From Nostoc foliaceum FACHB-393 (GTDB lineage: Bacteria; Cyanobacteriota; Cyanobacteriia; Cyanobacteriales; Nostocaceae), in contig NZ_JACJTD010000025.1 in NCBI RefSeq assembly GCF_014698505.1, positions 1 to 64,000 on the forward strand: DNA of 64,000 bases, written 5' to 3'. This document shows, piece after piece, positions 1-8,319 of the stretch (its first letter is position 1; every line of letters begins with the position of its first letter). The translations under genes and the position numbers were made by a program. Under the pieces are notes generated by a model. The model saw nothing but the letters and a program-made list of their open reading frames with translations, ran no database searches and was not told the origin of the DNA.

Positions 1-104
1 GCGGTGGAACCACACTGAACCCTTCCCGAACTCAGAGGTGAAACGCTGCTGCGGCCACGATAGTTTAGGGGTAGCCCTACGCAAAAATAGCTCGATGCCA
101 GGAT
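1..104 (+). rRNA. rrf: 5S ribosomal RNA, 3' part (5' end cut by window edge)
   Basis: The sequence has the conserved 5S landmarks in order: CCCGAACTCAGAGGTGAAAC near 28-47, then CTGCGGCCACGATAG, then GGGTAGCCCTACGCAAAAAT, then CTCGATGCCAGG, which would close helix I with the missing 5' end. Roughly 15 bases at the 5' end lie outside the window. It is the last gene of an rRNA operon, and a strong terminator follows about 20 bases later. The call is by resemblance to cyanobacterial 5S rRNA; the exact 3' end is uncertain by a few bases. Confidence 0.93.
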
Positions 105-121
105 TCATTTTTCTATCAAAG

Positions 122-155
122 CCCCCTAGCTCATATCGCAGCTAGGGGGTTTTGA
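122..155 (+). terminator. Rho-independent terminator of the rRNA operon
   Basis: A perfect 9-bp stem (CCCCCTAGC at 122-130 pairing with GCTAGGGGG at 141-149), a 10-base loop and a T-rich tail (TTTTGATTT) directly follow the 5S gene. It separates the rRNA operon from the IS element downstream. Confidence 0.9.
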
Positions 156-196
156 TTTCAGGAATCTACTGCTAAAACAACACACTATCACCATTC

Positions 197-228
197 GTGA
201 GAGGTTAAAGTAATTGCACATTTGTCAA
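197..228. repeat. Left terminal inverted repeat of the IS element
   Basis: It begins GTGAGAGGTTAAAGTAATTG and ends TTTGTCAA. It matches the inverse complement of 1799-1830 over about 32 positions with a few mismatches. It overlaps the transposase stop codon at 225-227, as is common for compact IS elements. Confidence 0.85.
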
Positions 229-1557
229 GAGGGTGCAGGAAAAGGGGATAAATCCAGCCTGGAGACTGGTTTTCGCAAGGATTTGACAACTCCTAAATCT
301 TGATTTTCAGGAGCAGTAAAGTATTTAATCAGGTCATCAGCCTTCCCTTTGTCGTAAGCGACACTAAAATGATACAAACCACGAAAGATCATCTCTAAAG
401 AAATGCGGTCAAATGGCAAAGATAATTCATCAGCTACCGCATCTCCTAGGTCTACTAAAACTGCATAAAATAGCCAAGTAGCCCACACTTGTAATTTGAC
501 ACCATTAATAGAACCAGTCCACAAATAAGACAGCCCTAATAAACGTTTAACTGAATAAAAAGCCTCTTCAATTCGCCAACGTCGGCGATATAAATCTGCC
601 ACAACATAAGGAGGTAGTATTTGTGGGTCGAGGACAGAAGTAATATAAGAATAGCTAGTTTGACCAACTTTTATCTCGATTAAACGTAAAGTAAGAACTG
701 GTGCGCCACGACGAACAGTACCAAGTTGAATCAATCGGTCTTTAACTAAATGGTCATAGCTAAAAATTTTTAAGTATTTAATAGATGCTTTCGCTTTTAA
801 ACGAGTAATAAAATGAACATCTTGTAAATTAAGTTGTTGTAAAAACTGGAAATGGTAAAAACCTCTATCAAGTAAAATTAGAGTTTTAGCAGGCAGTAAA
901 TTTAGTAAAGGAGCTTCTCCCAAAGGGAGACGCTACGCGAACAAAATTAGTCTCTGATGCGGCAGGATTGGTGTGAAACCAAACTTCTATCGGTAAACGA
1001 TTAACCAAATCAACAACTGTACAGATTTTTCCTGCCAATTGACCTGTTTTCAAGCCTTCCAGGCTTTTTAACTTTCGGAATAAGGCTTCTAGTGTTGAGC
1101 CATCAGCAATCCAAATTCGTTCAAAATTACAGAGTGCAAATTTAACACTATCTGGCAATGGCCGTTTGAGTCGCTGTTGCCAATTAAGTTGTAATCGAGG
1201 CAACAAATCTTTAAATACATTTTCAAATAATTCGGCAGGAAAAACTAAAAACCTTTCTGATAGTGACTGTTGAGCAACATTAGTAGCGCGGCACCATAAT
1301 AGGTCTTCTCTTGCCAACAAACGAGTTAATTCCTGTACTCCCGGAACTTGCCGCCATAACAGTGTTAAAACTGCGGCGACCATTAACGGCAAATTTAGAA
1401 CTCTGTCTCGTAATCCTAACTGTTTATAGTATTTTTGTTGAGCAAAAATAGCAGGAGTTAATAAAGCTTCTAAATGCGACGCAATCGCTCCATTATTTAT
1501 AGTAGGAGTATGATGCCGTTTTGCGTGGTCAGAGTTTCGTTTTGAGAGCTTAGGCAT
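225..1557 (-). pseudogene. IS4-family transposase, split by a frameshifting repeat
   Basis: Two frames together make one DDE transposase. The N-terminal part (1557 to 886) starts MPKLSKRNSDH and carries the first catalytic Asp in IWIADGSTLEALF. The C-terminal part (923 to 225) carries the second Asp in LILLDRGFYHF and the signature YRRRWRIEEAFYSVK, which fits Y-(2)-R-(3)-E-(6)-K exactly. The frame changes at about 911-941, where a small dispersed repeat sits between the codons for ETNFV and LLNLLPAK. The segment between the two homologous ends is 31 bases, so the reading frame is lost by one base. Without it the protein would be about 440 residues, normal for IS4. Each half alone should be inactive. 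Confidence 0.85.
911..941 (-). repeat. Small dispersed repeat inserted in the transposase
   Basis: The core TCTCCCAAAGGGAGA (916-930) is palindromic and is followed by CGCTACGCGAAC. The CGCTxCGCGAAC tail recurs in the 24-bp repeat inside the NRPS at 54498-54521. The vocabulary is that of the small dispersed repeats known from Nostoc genomes. It lies exactly where the transposase frame breaks. Confidence 0.7.
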
Positions 1558-1707
1558 GGCGATAAACCAAACTTTTCGTTACCTAGTTTGATAATTGAAT
1601 TTACCTAATAATAAAACTCAGTTTTAAGAAAATTATTCTGTTGTTACAATGCTGTTTCATCTCACATCTAAGCTGCCAAAAACCTTATGAAAATGATAAT
1701 CAAATTA

Positions 1708-1746
1708 GAGGGGAAAGAGGCGAGCGTCGCTCGCCTCTTTCCCCTC
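1708..1746. repeat. Perfect 19-bp inverted repeat, nested in a wider palindrome
   Basis: Positions 1708-1726 are perfectly complementary to 1728-1746 with one base between, so the arms GAGGGGAAAGAGGCGAGCG and their inverse can form an almost complete cruciform or RNA hairpin. An outer pair, AAAATGATAATC (1690-1701) and GATTATCATTTT (1757-1768), encloses it. It lies upstream of the transposase inside the IS. It may block read-through transcription into the transposase or be a nested palindromic element. The rest of 1558-2049 holds the IS right end and no other feature I can support. Confidence 0.75.
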
Positions 1747-1798
1747 CCCCGCACACGATTATCATTTTTATTTAAGTTATATTGAGTCTTTTAACCGA

Positions 1799-1830
1799 TT
1801 GACAAAATGCGCTTTATTTTAACCTCTCAC
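1799..1830. repeat. Right terminal inverted repeat of the IS element
   Basis: It starts TTGACAAAATGC and ends TTAACCTCTCAC, the inverse complement of the left end. It lies about 240 bases upstream of the transposase start, a long leader for an IS of this size. Confidence 0.85.
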
Positions 1831-2049
1831 CGATGCCTAGTTGATTTTTAACGCCGATTTTGACTCTTTTTAAGCTATTCCTCAGTTCTCTTTGACCAAG
1901 ATTATAAACCAACAAGCACAGAGACATTAAGAATAACATCGTCTCGATTCTTATCAGCATTTTCCACAAATTCGATTAATTTGATATTCTCTAGACTGTA
2001 TAATGCACTATTACAGACCATAATGCTCTCAAAATTTATTTACTCCCAC

Positions 2050-2919
2050 CTAATAGGGCGGATAAGCAAAATCATCTTCATCAGCATAAACGTAAGACTT
2101 GGAAACCCCTGCCATTGCCAATTTAGGCATTTCTGATTTTACAGGTTCCTTCCCAAAATCTTTGTATTCTTCAAAAGTCTTGCAAATCATTGCAGACTCA
2201 AGTGAATCCGAAGCAATTAAGTATTGTGTTAAAGTCCCTACCGTCGGATGTTTGTAGTCTACAGTTGAAGCTACCAGAACTGTATTTGGTTCAATACCTC
2301 TTTCTTCACACTCAATTATGGGGCAAAAAATCCCATGAGCATGAAACAAAGGGCCTTTTGGTGTCAAAGGTTGTTTGCGATAGACAGCATAAGCCTTTTC
2401 TAGTTCAGCAACGAATCCACTAACTACTTTACCTTGTTGATATTCACAGTAGGTTTTGCTGAAACTTGCTCCGGCGGCACCATTAAGTGTTAGTTGTAGT
2501 GGTGATTCATGTAAAAACTTTTTATTCTCACCCACTATAAAAATTAGATAGCGAGTAAAGGTTTTAAATTTAAGTTTGTCGGCTAAAAAAGCATCATAAT
2601 TATCTTTGAGCGTACCTAGCTTTAGACCACTTTCTCGGTCTTTGACAGACAATGGTCCCCGACGCACTAAAACCAAGTGTGGAGTAGTGCTAATAAAGAC
2701 TGTTTCGACTCCAGAGCTAAATTCATGCTCCACTTGCTGCCAATTATCATCTGGCACAAAGCCAACAGCATGAGCATTATCTAGCTTAATCGCCAAACCG
2801 TGAGATTGTATACCATCTGTGCCATACCGAGGATTAATCATCTGACACCAAGGGATGACTTGAGAAGGCGGTGCATTGAATTTCTCGTCTTCAAAGTCGA
2901 AATTAGCAGATGCTTTCAT
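2050..2919 (-). CDS. Uncharacterised protein, DUF5895-like
   Basis: A 289-residue soluble protein of unknown function. From memory it resembles the cyanobacterial DUF5895 family (segments such as RRGPLSVKDRESGLKLGTLKD, FTRYLIFIVG, GPLFHAHGIFCP and FEEYKDFGKEPV); that assignment could not be checked. No signal peptide or membrane segment is visible. The central region (about 125-215) alternates beta-like segments, and the C-terminus is acidic and aromatic (YADEDDFAYPPY), reminiscent of acidic tails of single-stranded DNA-binding proteins. It stands alone between the IS element and a HAD hydrolase on the same strand, with 256 bases between them. The start ATG at 2919 gives a natural N-terminus (MKASANFDFED). 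Confidence 0.6.
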   Translation of the reverse strand: MKASANFDFEDEKFNAPPSQVIPWCQMINPRYGTDGIQSHGLAIKLDNAHAVGFVPDDNWQQVEHEFSSGVETVFISTTPHLVLVRRGPLSVKDRESGLKLGTLKDNYDAFLADKLKFKTFTRYLIFIVGENKKFLHESPLQLTLNGAAGASFSKTYCEYQQGKVVSGFVAELEKAYAVYRKQPLTPKGPLFHAHGIFCPIIECEERGIEPNTVLVASTVDYKHPTVGTLTQYLIASDSLESAMICKTFEEYKDFGKEPVKSEMPKLAMAGVSKSYVYADEDDFAYPPY

Positions 2920-3175
2920 CGTTTTAGGCTATCAAAGTGTTTTATTGAACAAGTATTATCGGCAGGGCACTGATCTGGAGAGACAGAAGCAGAGCGTTGA
3001 TACGAGCGTCACCCGTCCCTTGCACTTTGCCCTCATAAAGAAGGGCTAATGTGGTCTCAAACTGGTGTAGTAGTTTTTCCAGAGTAAGGCAGAATCAATC
3101 TATGTTGCAATCCCTGTTTCGTTTTGTAACAACAGAACCTCATTGAAACAGTGCTGGGCACTCAACACTTATTGC

Positions 3176-3880
3176 TCAGTATTGTTTCAGTGAACTCAAA
3201 GCAGTGAGAGTCTTTAAATCAGGCACTTCTAAGTCGGGTTGACTTACTGCTGATACTGTGGTTGATAATCCTTTTTGGTCTGCTCGACGGTTTACCCAGA
3301 CTGTTGATAGTCCCAAAGATTTGGCTGTAACGATATCATGATATAGACTAGCAGCAACGTGTAATATCTGCTCTAGCGGCAAATTAATTTTCTCAAGAGC
3401 CAGTCTGAAGTTGTTTAAGGAGGGTTTGTAGCTTCTTGCCTGTTCTGCTGTTATTATTTGGTCAAATTCCACCTCTAAGTACTTTGCCGAGAAAGCAAAG
3501 AGATCGTCATCTACATTTGAGATAATTACCAGCTTAAAATTTTGCTTGAGAGTTTTAAGTGCCTCAACTGTATCGGAGAAAGGCAGCCAATGCTGAATCG
3601 ATTCAGCCAGTGACTTTAGTTCGTCAGCAGTTGGCTCAAAGTCAAATCTTCCACCAAATTTCTGGACTACCCTCTTCAAAACTTCTCGGTATTTGATATA
3701 TTCTCCTTTTTCCATTTCTGCTTCAAACTCAGCAAAAAGTGCCAGAATTTGATTTTCATCGAGATTAACGTTGTGTGCCAGCAGAAGTGGCTTGAGCACC
3801 CCTAAGATCCCGTTTTCCCAATCAATCAGGGTTCCGTAACAATCGAAAGTTAAAGCCCTGTACTGATTTAAGTTAACCAC
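3176..3880 (-). CDS. HAD-superfamily hydrolase, haloacid dehalogenase type II-like
   Basis: A 234-residue cytosolic protein. HAD motif I is LTFDCYGTLIDWE, with the nucleophile Asp13. Motif II is VIISNVDDDLF (Ser near 121), motif III is the Lys of SYKPSLNNF, and motif IV lies in VAASLYHDIVTAKSLG. The FDCYGTL form and the helical cap between motifs I and II are typical of (S)-2-haloacid dehalogenases and related phosphatases. Length is normal. Substrate cannot be assigned: many cyanobacterial members are generic phosphatases. It is monocistronic. The first Met at 3880 is preceded by no clear ribosome-binding site. Confidence 0.85.
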   Translation of the reverse strand: MVNLNQYRALTFDCYGTLIDWENGILGVLKPLLLAHNVNLDENQILALFAEFEAEMEKGEYIKYREVLKRVVQKFGGRFDFEPTADELKSLAESIQHWLPFSDTVEALKTLKQNFKLVIISNVDDDLFAFSAKYLEVEFDQIITAEQARSYKPSLNNFRLALEKINLPLEQILHVAASLYHDIVTAKSLGLSTVWVNRRADQKGLSTTVSAVSQPDLEVPDLKTLTALSSLKQY

Positions 3881-3953
3881 CTTTTTATACTCCAGAGCTT
3901 GATTAGTAGTGTTCAGTTTTCACAAACCAAAAGACGGGTGAACCCATCTGGTT

Positions 3954-3977
3954 GGCGCAGCCCGCAGCAGGCATCGC
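3954..3977. repeat. 24-bp small dispersed repeat (copy A)
   Basis: It reads GGCGCAGCCCGCAGCAGG then CATCGC. A second copy with four differences is at 45174-45197. Both are intergenic. The surrounding spacer 3881-4209 otherwise shows no gene. Confidence 0.7.
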
Positions 3978-4209
3978 CACATTTGCTCCTCTTAAACTCT
4001 CTTAACATTTCTTTGATATCAAAGCAGAGTTTAAGTTGGTAAGCAAGAAAAGACCAAACTGTGTGAAGATAAGCAAGTAGATTGGCACAACAAAACTAAA
4101 CTATCTTAAATAAAGATGAAGTGGGCTAAAAACCTCTTGCCTCTTGCCTTCAGCATGGCTGCTTGCTGCATGATTTAAACGACAAATATTTGCACTGACC
4201 TACTTTGGG

Positions 4210-4231
4210 TGTGGGATAATATTATCCCACA
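4210..4231. promoter_or_regulatory. 22-bp perfect palindrome upstream of the ThDP synthase (operator-like)
   Basis: TGTGGGATAAT at 4210-4220 is followed immediately by its inverse complement ATTATCCCACA at 4221-4231. It lies 28 bases before the chosen start codon of the ThDP synthase gene. Perfect symmetry without a spacer or T-run fits a dimeric regulator site better than a terminator. The regulator is unknown; no regulator gene lies next to it. Confidence 0.6.
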
Positions 4232-4259
4232 GAGGAAATTATTCCTAAGTATATTTTCT

Positions 4260-6023
4260 ATGGATGTTAAATTTCAGGATACACAAGCGAATACCACTGA
4301 ACAATTAAATTCAAATAAACAGCTATTTGACATCAAGCCATCCGTAACTTTTTCGGTAGCAGAGGCAGTGGTAAAAATCCTGAAAGACATGGGAGTGCAA
4401 TATGCCTTTGGTGTTTCGGGAGGCGCGATCGCCCCCGTGTGGGCAGCGTTACATCAAAGTTCTATCCAGGTGCTGCACTTTCGCCACGAAGCTGGAGCAG
4501 CTTTTGCAGCCGTTGAAGCACACTTTGCTAGCGATCGCCCGATTGTGGTATTCACTACTACAGGGCCGGGAATCACCAACGCTTTGACTGGGTTGTTAGC
4601 TGCCCGTTGGGAGGGAGCTAAGGTGATCCTCGTGTCAGCTTCAACCTCAGCACCACAGAGGGGGCGTTGGGCTTGCCAAGAAACTAGCACTTACACTATG
4701 CCTAGCGCCGGGATTTTTACTTCAGGGCAAATATTCCATTATGCAACCACTGTCGAATCTAGTGATGAACTCACAGAGGTTTCTCGAAGGCTTTCTCTTG
4801 GACTAGGACAACCAGGAGGATTTGTAGCTCATATAAGTATCCCTACAAATATTCAGACAAGTTCATTAAAAACATCATTGCCACGAGTAACTCTGTCTCA
4901 CAGTGTGGCAACAGCAACTGAAGAAACAATTACAAAATGTGTCCAGTTAATGTCTGAGGGGCCGTTTGCCATTTGGGTCGGTTTTGGGGCACGAGGTGCT
5001 GCAAAAGAGATTTGCCAGCTTGCTGAAAAGACAGGGGCTGCTGTAATGTGTTCACCACGGGCTAAAGGTATTTTTCCTGAAGATCATCCTCAGTTTGTTG
5101 GCGTCAGCGGCTTCGGTGGGCATGAGTCTGTTTTTAGGTACATGCAGGAGTATCGGCCCTTACGCACCTTAGTTCTGGGAACACGCTTAGGCGAACGCAC
5201 ATCACTCTTGCTCCCTGTGATGGTACCTTTGCGGGGCTTTTTGCATGTTGACATCGACCCAGAGATACCAGGAACTGCATATCCATCTGCTGAGACCTTT
5301 GCGATTCCATCTGACATCAAAGTGTTTGTGAAGGGTCTGTTGAAACACTTTTCGCAGCATCCTGTTCAGTTGACAAAACCGATACTATCTAGACCTGAAC
5401 ACAGTATAATCAATCTACGTACATACGGAAAAGTGCGTCCCGTAGTGCTTATGGATACTATTCAAAGACTGATTGTTGAGGGAAGTGATGTATTGGTGAT
5501 GGCCGAGTCAAGCAGTTCGTCTGCTTGGGCAAATTACATGCTGCGGTTTGCCAAGCCACATCGTTACCGAAACTGTAGCGGTTTTGCATCTATGGGGCAT
5601 ATTACCACTGGCGTTGTTGGTGCGGCACTAGCTCGTCGTGGTAAAGCGATCGCCATTGTTGGTGACGGTGCCATGCTAATGAATAACGAGATCAGCACAG
5701 CTGTGAAGTACCAGATTCCAGTTGTCTGGATAGTACTTAATGACGGACGCTACAACATGTGCGATCGAGGGATGGGGATGTTGGGCTTCCAGGGTGTAGA
5801 TGCAAATATTCCCCAAACCGACTTTGTTAAAATTGCTTGCGGGATGGGAGCCGATGGTATTCGTGTCGAGAGAGAGGCTGACATTGAGGCGGCTCTGAAG
5901 AAAGCAATAGCAGCGATCGCTCCATTCGTGGTTGATGTAGTCATTGACCCTACTCAGCCTGCACCAATTGAAAGTCGTATTCAGAATTTGATTACCCAGA
6001 GTAGTAGAAATTATTACTACTAA
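4260..6023 (+). CDS. Thiamine-diphosphate-dependent synthase, acetolactate synthase-like
   Basis: A 587-residue member of the acetolactate synthase/benzoylformate decarboxylase superfamily. The N-terminal Pyr domain carries the catalytic Glu in FRHEAGAAFAA, a central domain follows, and the C-terminal PP domain has the ThDP/Mg motif GDGAML (Asp about 469) with the partner Asn in IVLND (about 494). A GTG at 4209 would extend the protein by 17 residues but would put the 22-bp palindrome inside the coding region, so I prefer ATG at 4260 (MDVKFQDTQ). Housekeeping acetolactate synthase normally pairs with a small subunit, which is absent. The next gene, 23 bases on, is a KAS III-like enzyme, so a specialised acyloin- or ketoacid-forming step in a small-molecule pathway is more likely. 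The scytonemin enzyme ScyA is in the same superfamily, but no other scytonemin gene is present. Confidence 0.85.
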   Translation: MDVKFQDTQANTTEQLNSNKQLFDIKPSVTFSVAEAVVKILKDMGVQYAFGVSGGAIAPVWAALHQSSIQVLHFRHEAGAAFAAVEAHFASDRPIVVFTTTGPGITNALTGLLAARWEGAKVILVSASTSAPQRGRWACQETSTYTMPSAGIFTSGQIFHYATTVESSDELTEVSRRLSLGLGQPGGFVAHISIPTNIQTSSLKTSLPRVTLSHSVATATEETITKCVQLMSEGPFAIWVGFGARGAAKEICQLAEKTGAAVMCSPRAKGIFPEDHPQFVGVSGFGGHESVFRYMQEYRPLRTLVLGTRLGERTSLLLPVMVPLRGFLHVDIDPEIPGTAYPSAETFAIPSDIKVFVKGLLKHFSQHPVQLTKPILSRPEHSIINLRTYGKVRPVVLMDTIQRLIVEGSDVLVMAESSSSSAWANYMLRFAKPHRYRNCSGFASMGHITTGVVGAALARRGKAIAIVGDGAMLMNNEISTAVKYQIPVVWIVLNDGRYNMCDRGMGMLGFQGVDANIPQTDFVKIACGMGADGIRVEREADIEAALKKAIAAIAPFVVDVVIDPTQPAPIESRIQNLITQSSRNYYY

Positions 6024-6046
6024 CCTAGTATATAAAAGAAGTTTTT

Positions 6047-7195
6047 ATGGCACAACATGCAGTAGGTATTCGCTCACTCGCTGTAAGCTTACCTAGCATT
6101 AAACGTAACAACGATTACTACAGAGAAAAATACCCGGAATTGGTTGCTCAAGCAGAGCAAAAAAGTTTAGGAAGGTGGTTCACTCTTGATGGCTCCACCC
6201 CCAAGAGTGAGTTTGACTTAGAGATGGTGCCTTATCTATCAGATCCCTTTCGGGGGACTGTCGAACGGTGGGTGCTAAGTCCAAATGAGTCACCACTAAT
6301 GCTACAGTGCCGTGCGGTAAAAGATACCCTTGCGGCTGCAAAGCTTTCTCTGGAAAATGTCGATCTGATGCTTGTTGCCTCGATCTGGCCTGAACAAATC
6401 GGATTTGGTGATGCTGCCTTTCTGGCGCGTGAGCTAGGTTTGCAGGGTGCAGCTTGGAATATCGATGCAAGCTGTGGTAGCACTCTAATTGCGTTGCAGA
6501 CTGCTTATGCTTTGGTTTCGGCAGAACAGTATCACAACGTACTAGTAGTTATCTCATGCTCTTACTCTCACTTTGTCCCCGAAGATGATACTGCCTCATG
6601 GTTTCTTAGCGATGGTGCTGGAGCTTTTGTGGTAAGTAAACTTGAATCACATCAGGGTATTCTTGGTATTAAGACTATTCATGCTGGTGCCCTGTCCGAT
6701 CTAGTTTACCCTGCGATCGCCAAGGATATACAGGGCAACTTGCAGGTTCATATGCAGGTCAGCAAGGATGCAAACAGATTAACTCGCGAAACGGCTGTAG
6801 GGTTTCTCCGCACTTGTTGTGAAGGTGCTATCAATGCAGCAGGTGTGACCCTTGAACAAATAGACTTTTTTATTTTCAACACACCTACGGCTTGGTTCGC
6901 ACGCTTTTGTACGCGCGTACTGGGTATTAATCCAGAACGTACAATCGATCTCTATCCACAATATGCAAACATTGGGCCAGTACTTACTATAGTTAATATG
7001 TACCATGCTGCACAGTTAGGAAAAATTAGCGAAAATGACTTAGTTCTTGTTTATGGATTTGGTGCAGCAGGTGCTGCCTCTGCGAGTGTGATGCGTTGGG
7101 GCAAAGTAGCGCTAGGTTCTGCTCCTATCCATAAAATAGAATCTGACTTGGCAGTGACAAGTTCTAAAGACAGAACCAAAGCTCCTTCTTGTTAA
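6047..7195 (+). CDS. 3-oxoacyl-ACP synthase III-like enzyme (atypical active site)
   Basis: A 382-residue thiolase-fold protein. The nucleophilic Cys lies in IDASCGSTLIAL (about residue 144) and the glycine-rich C-terminal strand is YGFGAAGAASAS. Canonical FabH has a Cys-His-Asn triad with HQAN at the His. Here the equivalent segment reads FNTPTAWFARF, so the His appears to be lost, while an Asn remains in QYANIGPVL. Enzymes of this shape may transfer acyl groups or condense without the usual decarboxylation. It is 23 bases downstream of the ThDP synthase on the same strand, so co-transcription is likely and the two probably act on the same metabolite. Product unknown. Confidence 0.82.
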   Translation: MAQHAVGIRSLAVSLPSIKRNNDYYREKYPELVAQAEQKSLGRWFTLDGSTPKSEFDLEMVPYLSDPFRGTVERWVLSPNESPLMLQCRAVKDTLAAAKLSLENVDLMLVASIWPEQIGFGDAAFLARELGLQGAAWNIDASCGSTLIALQTAYALVSAEQYHNVLVVISCSYSHFVPEDDTASWFLSDGAGAFVVSKLESHQGILGIKTIHAGALSDLVYPAIAKDIQGNLQVHMQVSKDANRLTRETAVGFLRTCCEGAINAAGVTLEQIDFFIFNTPTAWFARFCTRVLGINPERTIDLYPQYANIGPVLTIVNMYHAAQLGKISENDLVLVYGFGAAGAASASVMRWGKVALGSAPIHKIESDLAVTSSKDRTKAPSC

Positions 7196-7236
7196 GGTTG
7201 TTTACCAACAATTAATATTTATCTGAGTAGTTGCCT

Positions 7237-8286
7237 GTGAAGAAACAAATTCTTGCGACCGAAATTTTTATTTTATCTCTCATATTTCCGCTCAAAGTTT
7301 TAGCACAGAATAATGACGAGATTTATGTATTTGGTGATAGCCTCTCTGATACAGGCAATGTATTCAATGCCACAGGTGGAATTATTCCTTCAAGTCCAAC
7401 TTACTTTAATGGACGTTTTTCCAATGGCCCAATTTGGGTGGAATATCTCGCCTCCAATTTAGGATTAAACTTGAATCTAAACACCAACTTTGCCTATGGT
7501 GGCGCAACCACAGGGTCTAAGAATATCGGCATTGCTAGTTTACCAGGATTGCAGCAACAGATTAATAGCTTTACATCAACAAATCCTTCTGCAAACTCGA
7601 ACGCCCTCTACGTCATCTGGGCTGGTACGAATGATTATTTAGATTACTTTTTTGGTGACATTCCCAATCCTACCCAAGCAGTCAACAATTTATCAGTATC
7701 AGTAACGTCGCTTGCTGCTGTTGGTGCTAAAAACTTTCTGGTGGTTAACTTACCAGATTTAGGAAAGTTTCCAGTTACAGGCGGCAATAATCAAGATTCC
7801 AGCTTACTGAGCACTTTTACCAGTGCACACAACTCCAGTTTGACTGCAAATCTCAACTTTTTGAGCCAGCAACTCAGCCCTGATATTAATCTCATTCCTC
7901 TTGATGTTAATTCTTTATTCAATACAATCATCGCTGCTCCAGAAGAATTCGGTTTTACAAATGTTACCGAATCTTGTGTTGGAGACTTATCGGTAGTGCC
8001 CATTAATGTTCCCAAGCAGCCAGTTGCTTGTGAACCAGATAAGTTTTTATTTTGGGATCAAGTCCATCCTACAACCTCCGCTCACAAACTAATTGGAGAA
8101 TTAGCTTTTTCAGCCGTGAAGCCAATACCTGTATCCGAACCTTCTGCTGTATTAGGAATGTTGGCGCTTGGTGTTTTAGGTGCAGTTGGGTGCGCGGTTG
8201 AGAGATACAAAAATGAGCGTCAAGTTAGGGCAAAAATTGTACTTATACCTGTTTTTGAAGTTATTCATAGGGGAAGTCCAGAGTAA
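7237..8286 (+). CDS. Secreted SGNH/GDSL hydrolase with PEP-CTERM-like tail
   Basis: About 349 residues from a GTG start at 7237; a TTG two codons earlier is possible. A signal peptide (ILATEIFILSLIFPLKVLAQ) precedes block I, VFGDSLSDTGN (Ser35). Block II lies around FAYGGATTG, block III is GTNDYL (about 132), and block V is DQVHP (Asp274, His277). The C-terminus has SEPSAVLGMLALGVLGAVGCAVERYK, a cyanobacterial PEP-CTERM-type sorting signal, followed by about 20 extra residues that most such proteins lack. It is predicted to be an extracytoplasmic esterase or lipase. It follows the KAS III-like gene by 41 bases and may belong to the same transcript. Substrate unknown. Confidence 0.85.
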   Translation: MKKQILATEIFILSLIFPLKVLAQNNDEIYVFGDSLSDTGNVFNATGGIIPSSPTYFNGRFSNGPIWVEYLASNLGLNLNLNTNFAYGGATTGSKNIGIASLPGLQQQINSFTSTNPSANSNALYVIWAGTNDYLDYFFGDIPNPTQAVNNLSVSVTSLAAVGAKNFLVVNLPDLGKFPVTGGNNQDSSLLSTFTSAHNSSLTANLNFLSQQLSPDINLIPLDVNSLFNTIIAAPEEFGFTNVTESCVGDLSVVPINVPKQPVACEPDKFLFWDQVHPTTSAHKLIGELAFSAVKPIPVSEPSAVLGMLALGVLGAVGCAVERYKNERQVRAKIVLIPVFEVIHRGSPE

Positions 8287-8319
8287 TGAATTAATAATGT
8301 AAGTTTTGGAATAAAAGTT

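Larger units (their letters stand above)
197..1830 (-). mobile_element. IS4-family insertion sequence, about 1634 bp, transposase inactivated
   Basis: The element is bounded by terminal inverted repeats of about 32 bp, at 197-228 and 1799-1830. Both read GTGAGAGGTTAAA from the outside and end in TTTGTCAA, with a few mismatches between them. The only gene inside is a transposase with the IS4-family Y-(2)-R-(3)-E-(6)-K signature. I see no convincing target-site duplication: the outer flanks are CACCATTC and CGATGCCT. The transposase is split by a small repeat at 911-941, so the copy is probably immobile unless supplied in trans. Inside it, upstream of the transposase, is a long perfect hairpin (1708-1746). 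Confidence 0.85.

Noticed and set aside
189..1838. Target-site duplication of the IS4-family element
   Set aside because: Flanking bases CACCATTC and CGATGCCT do not match, so none can be claimed.
4209..4259. GTG start of the ThDP synthase at 4209
   Set aside because: It would place the perfect 22-bp palindrome in the coding region; the ATG at 4260 gives a normal family N-terminus.
4260..7195. Scytonemin or standard branched-chain amino-acid genes
   Set aside because: No regulatory subunit, ketol-acid reductoisomerase, tryptophan dehydrogenase or other scytonemin gene is present.
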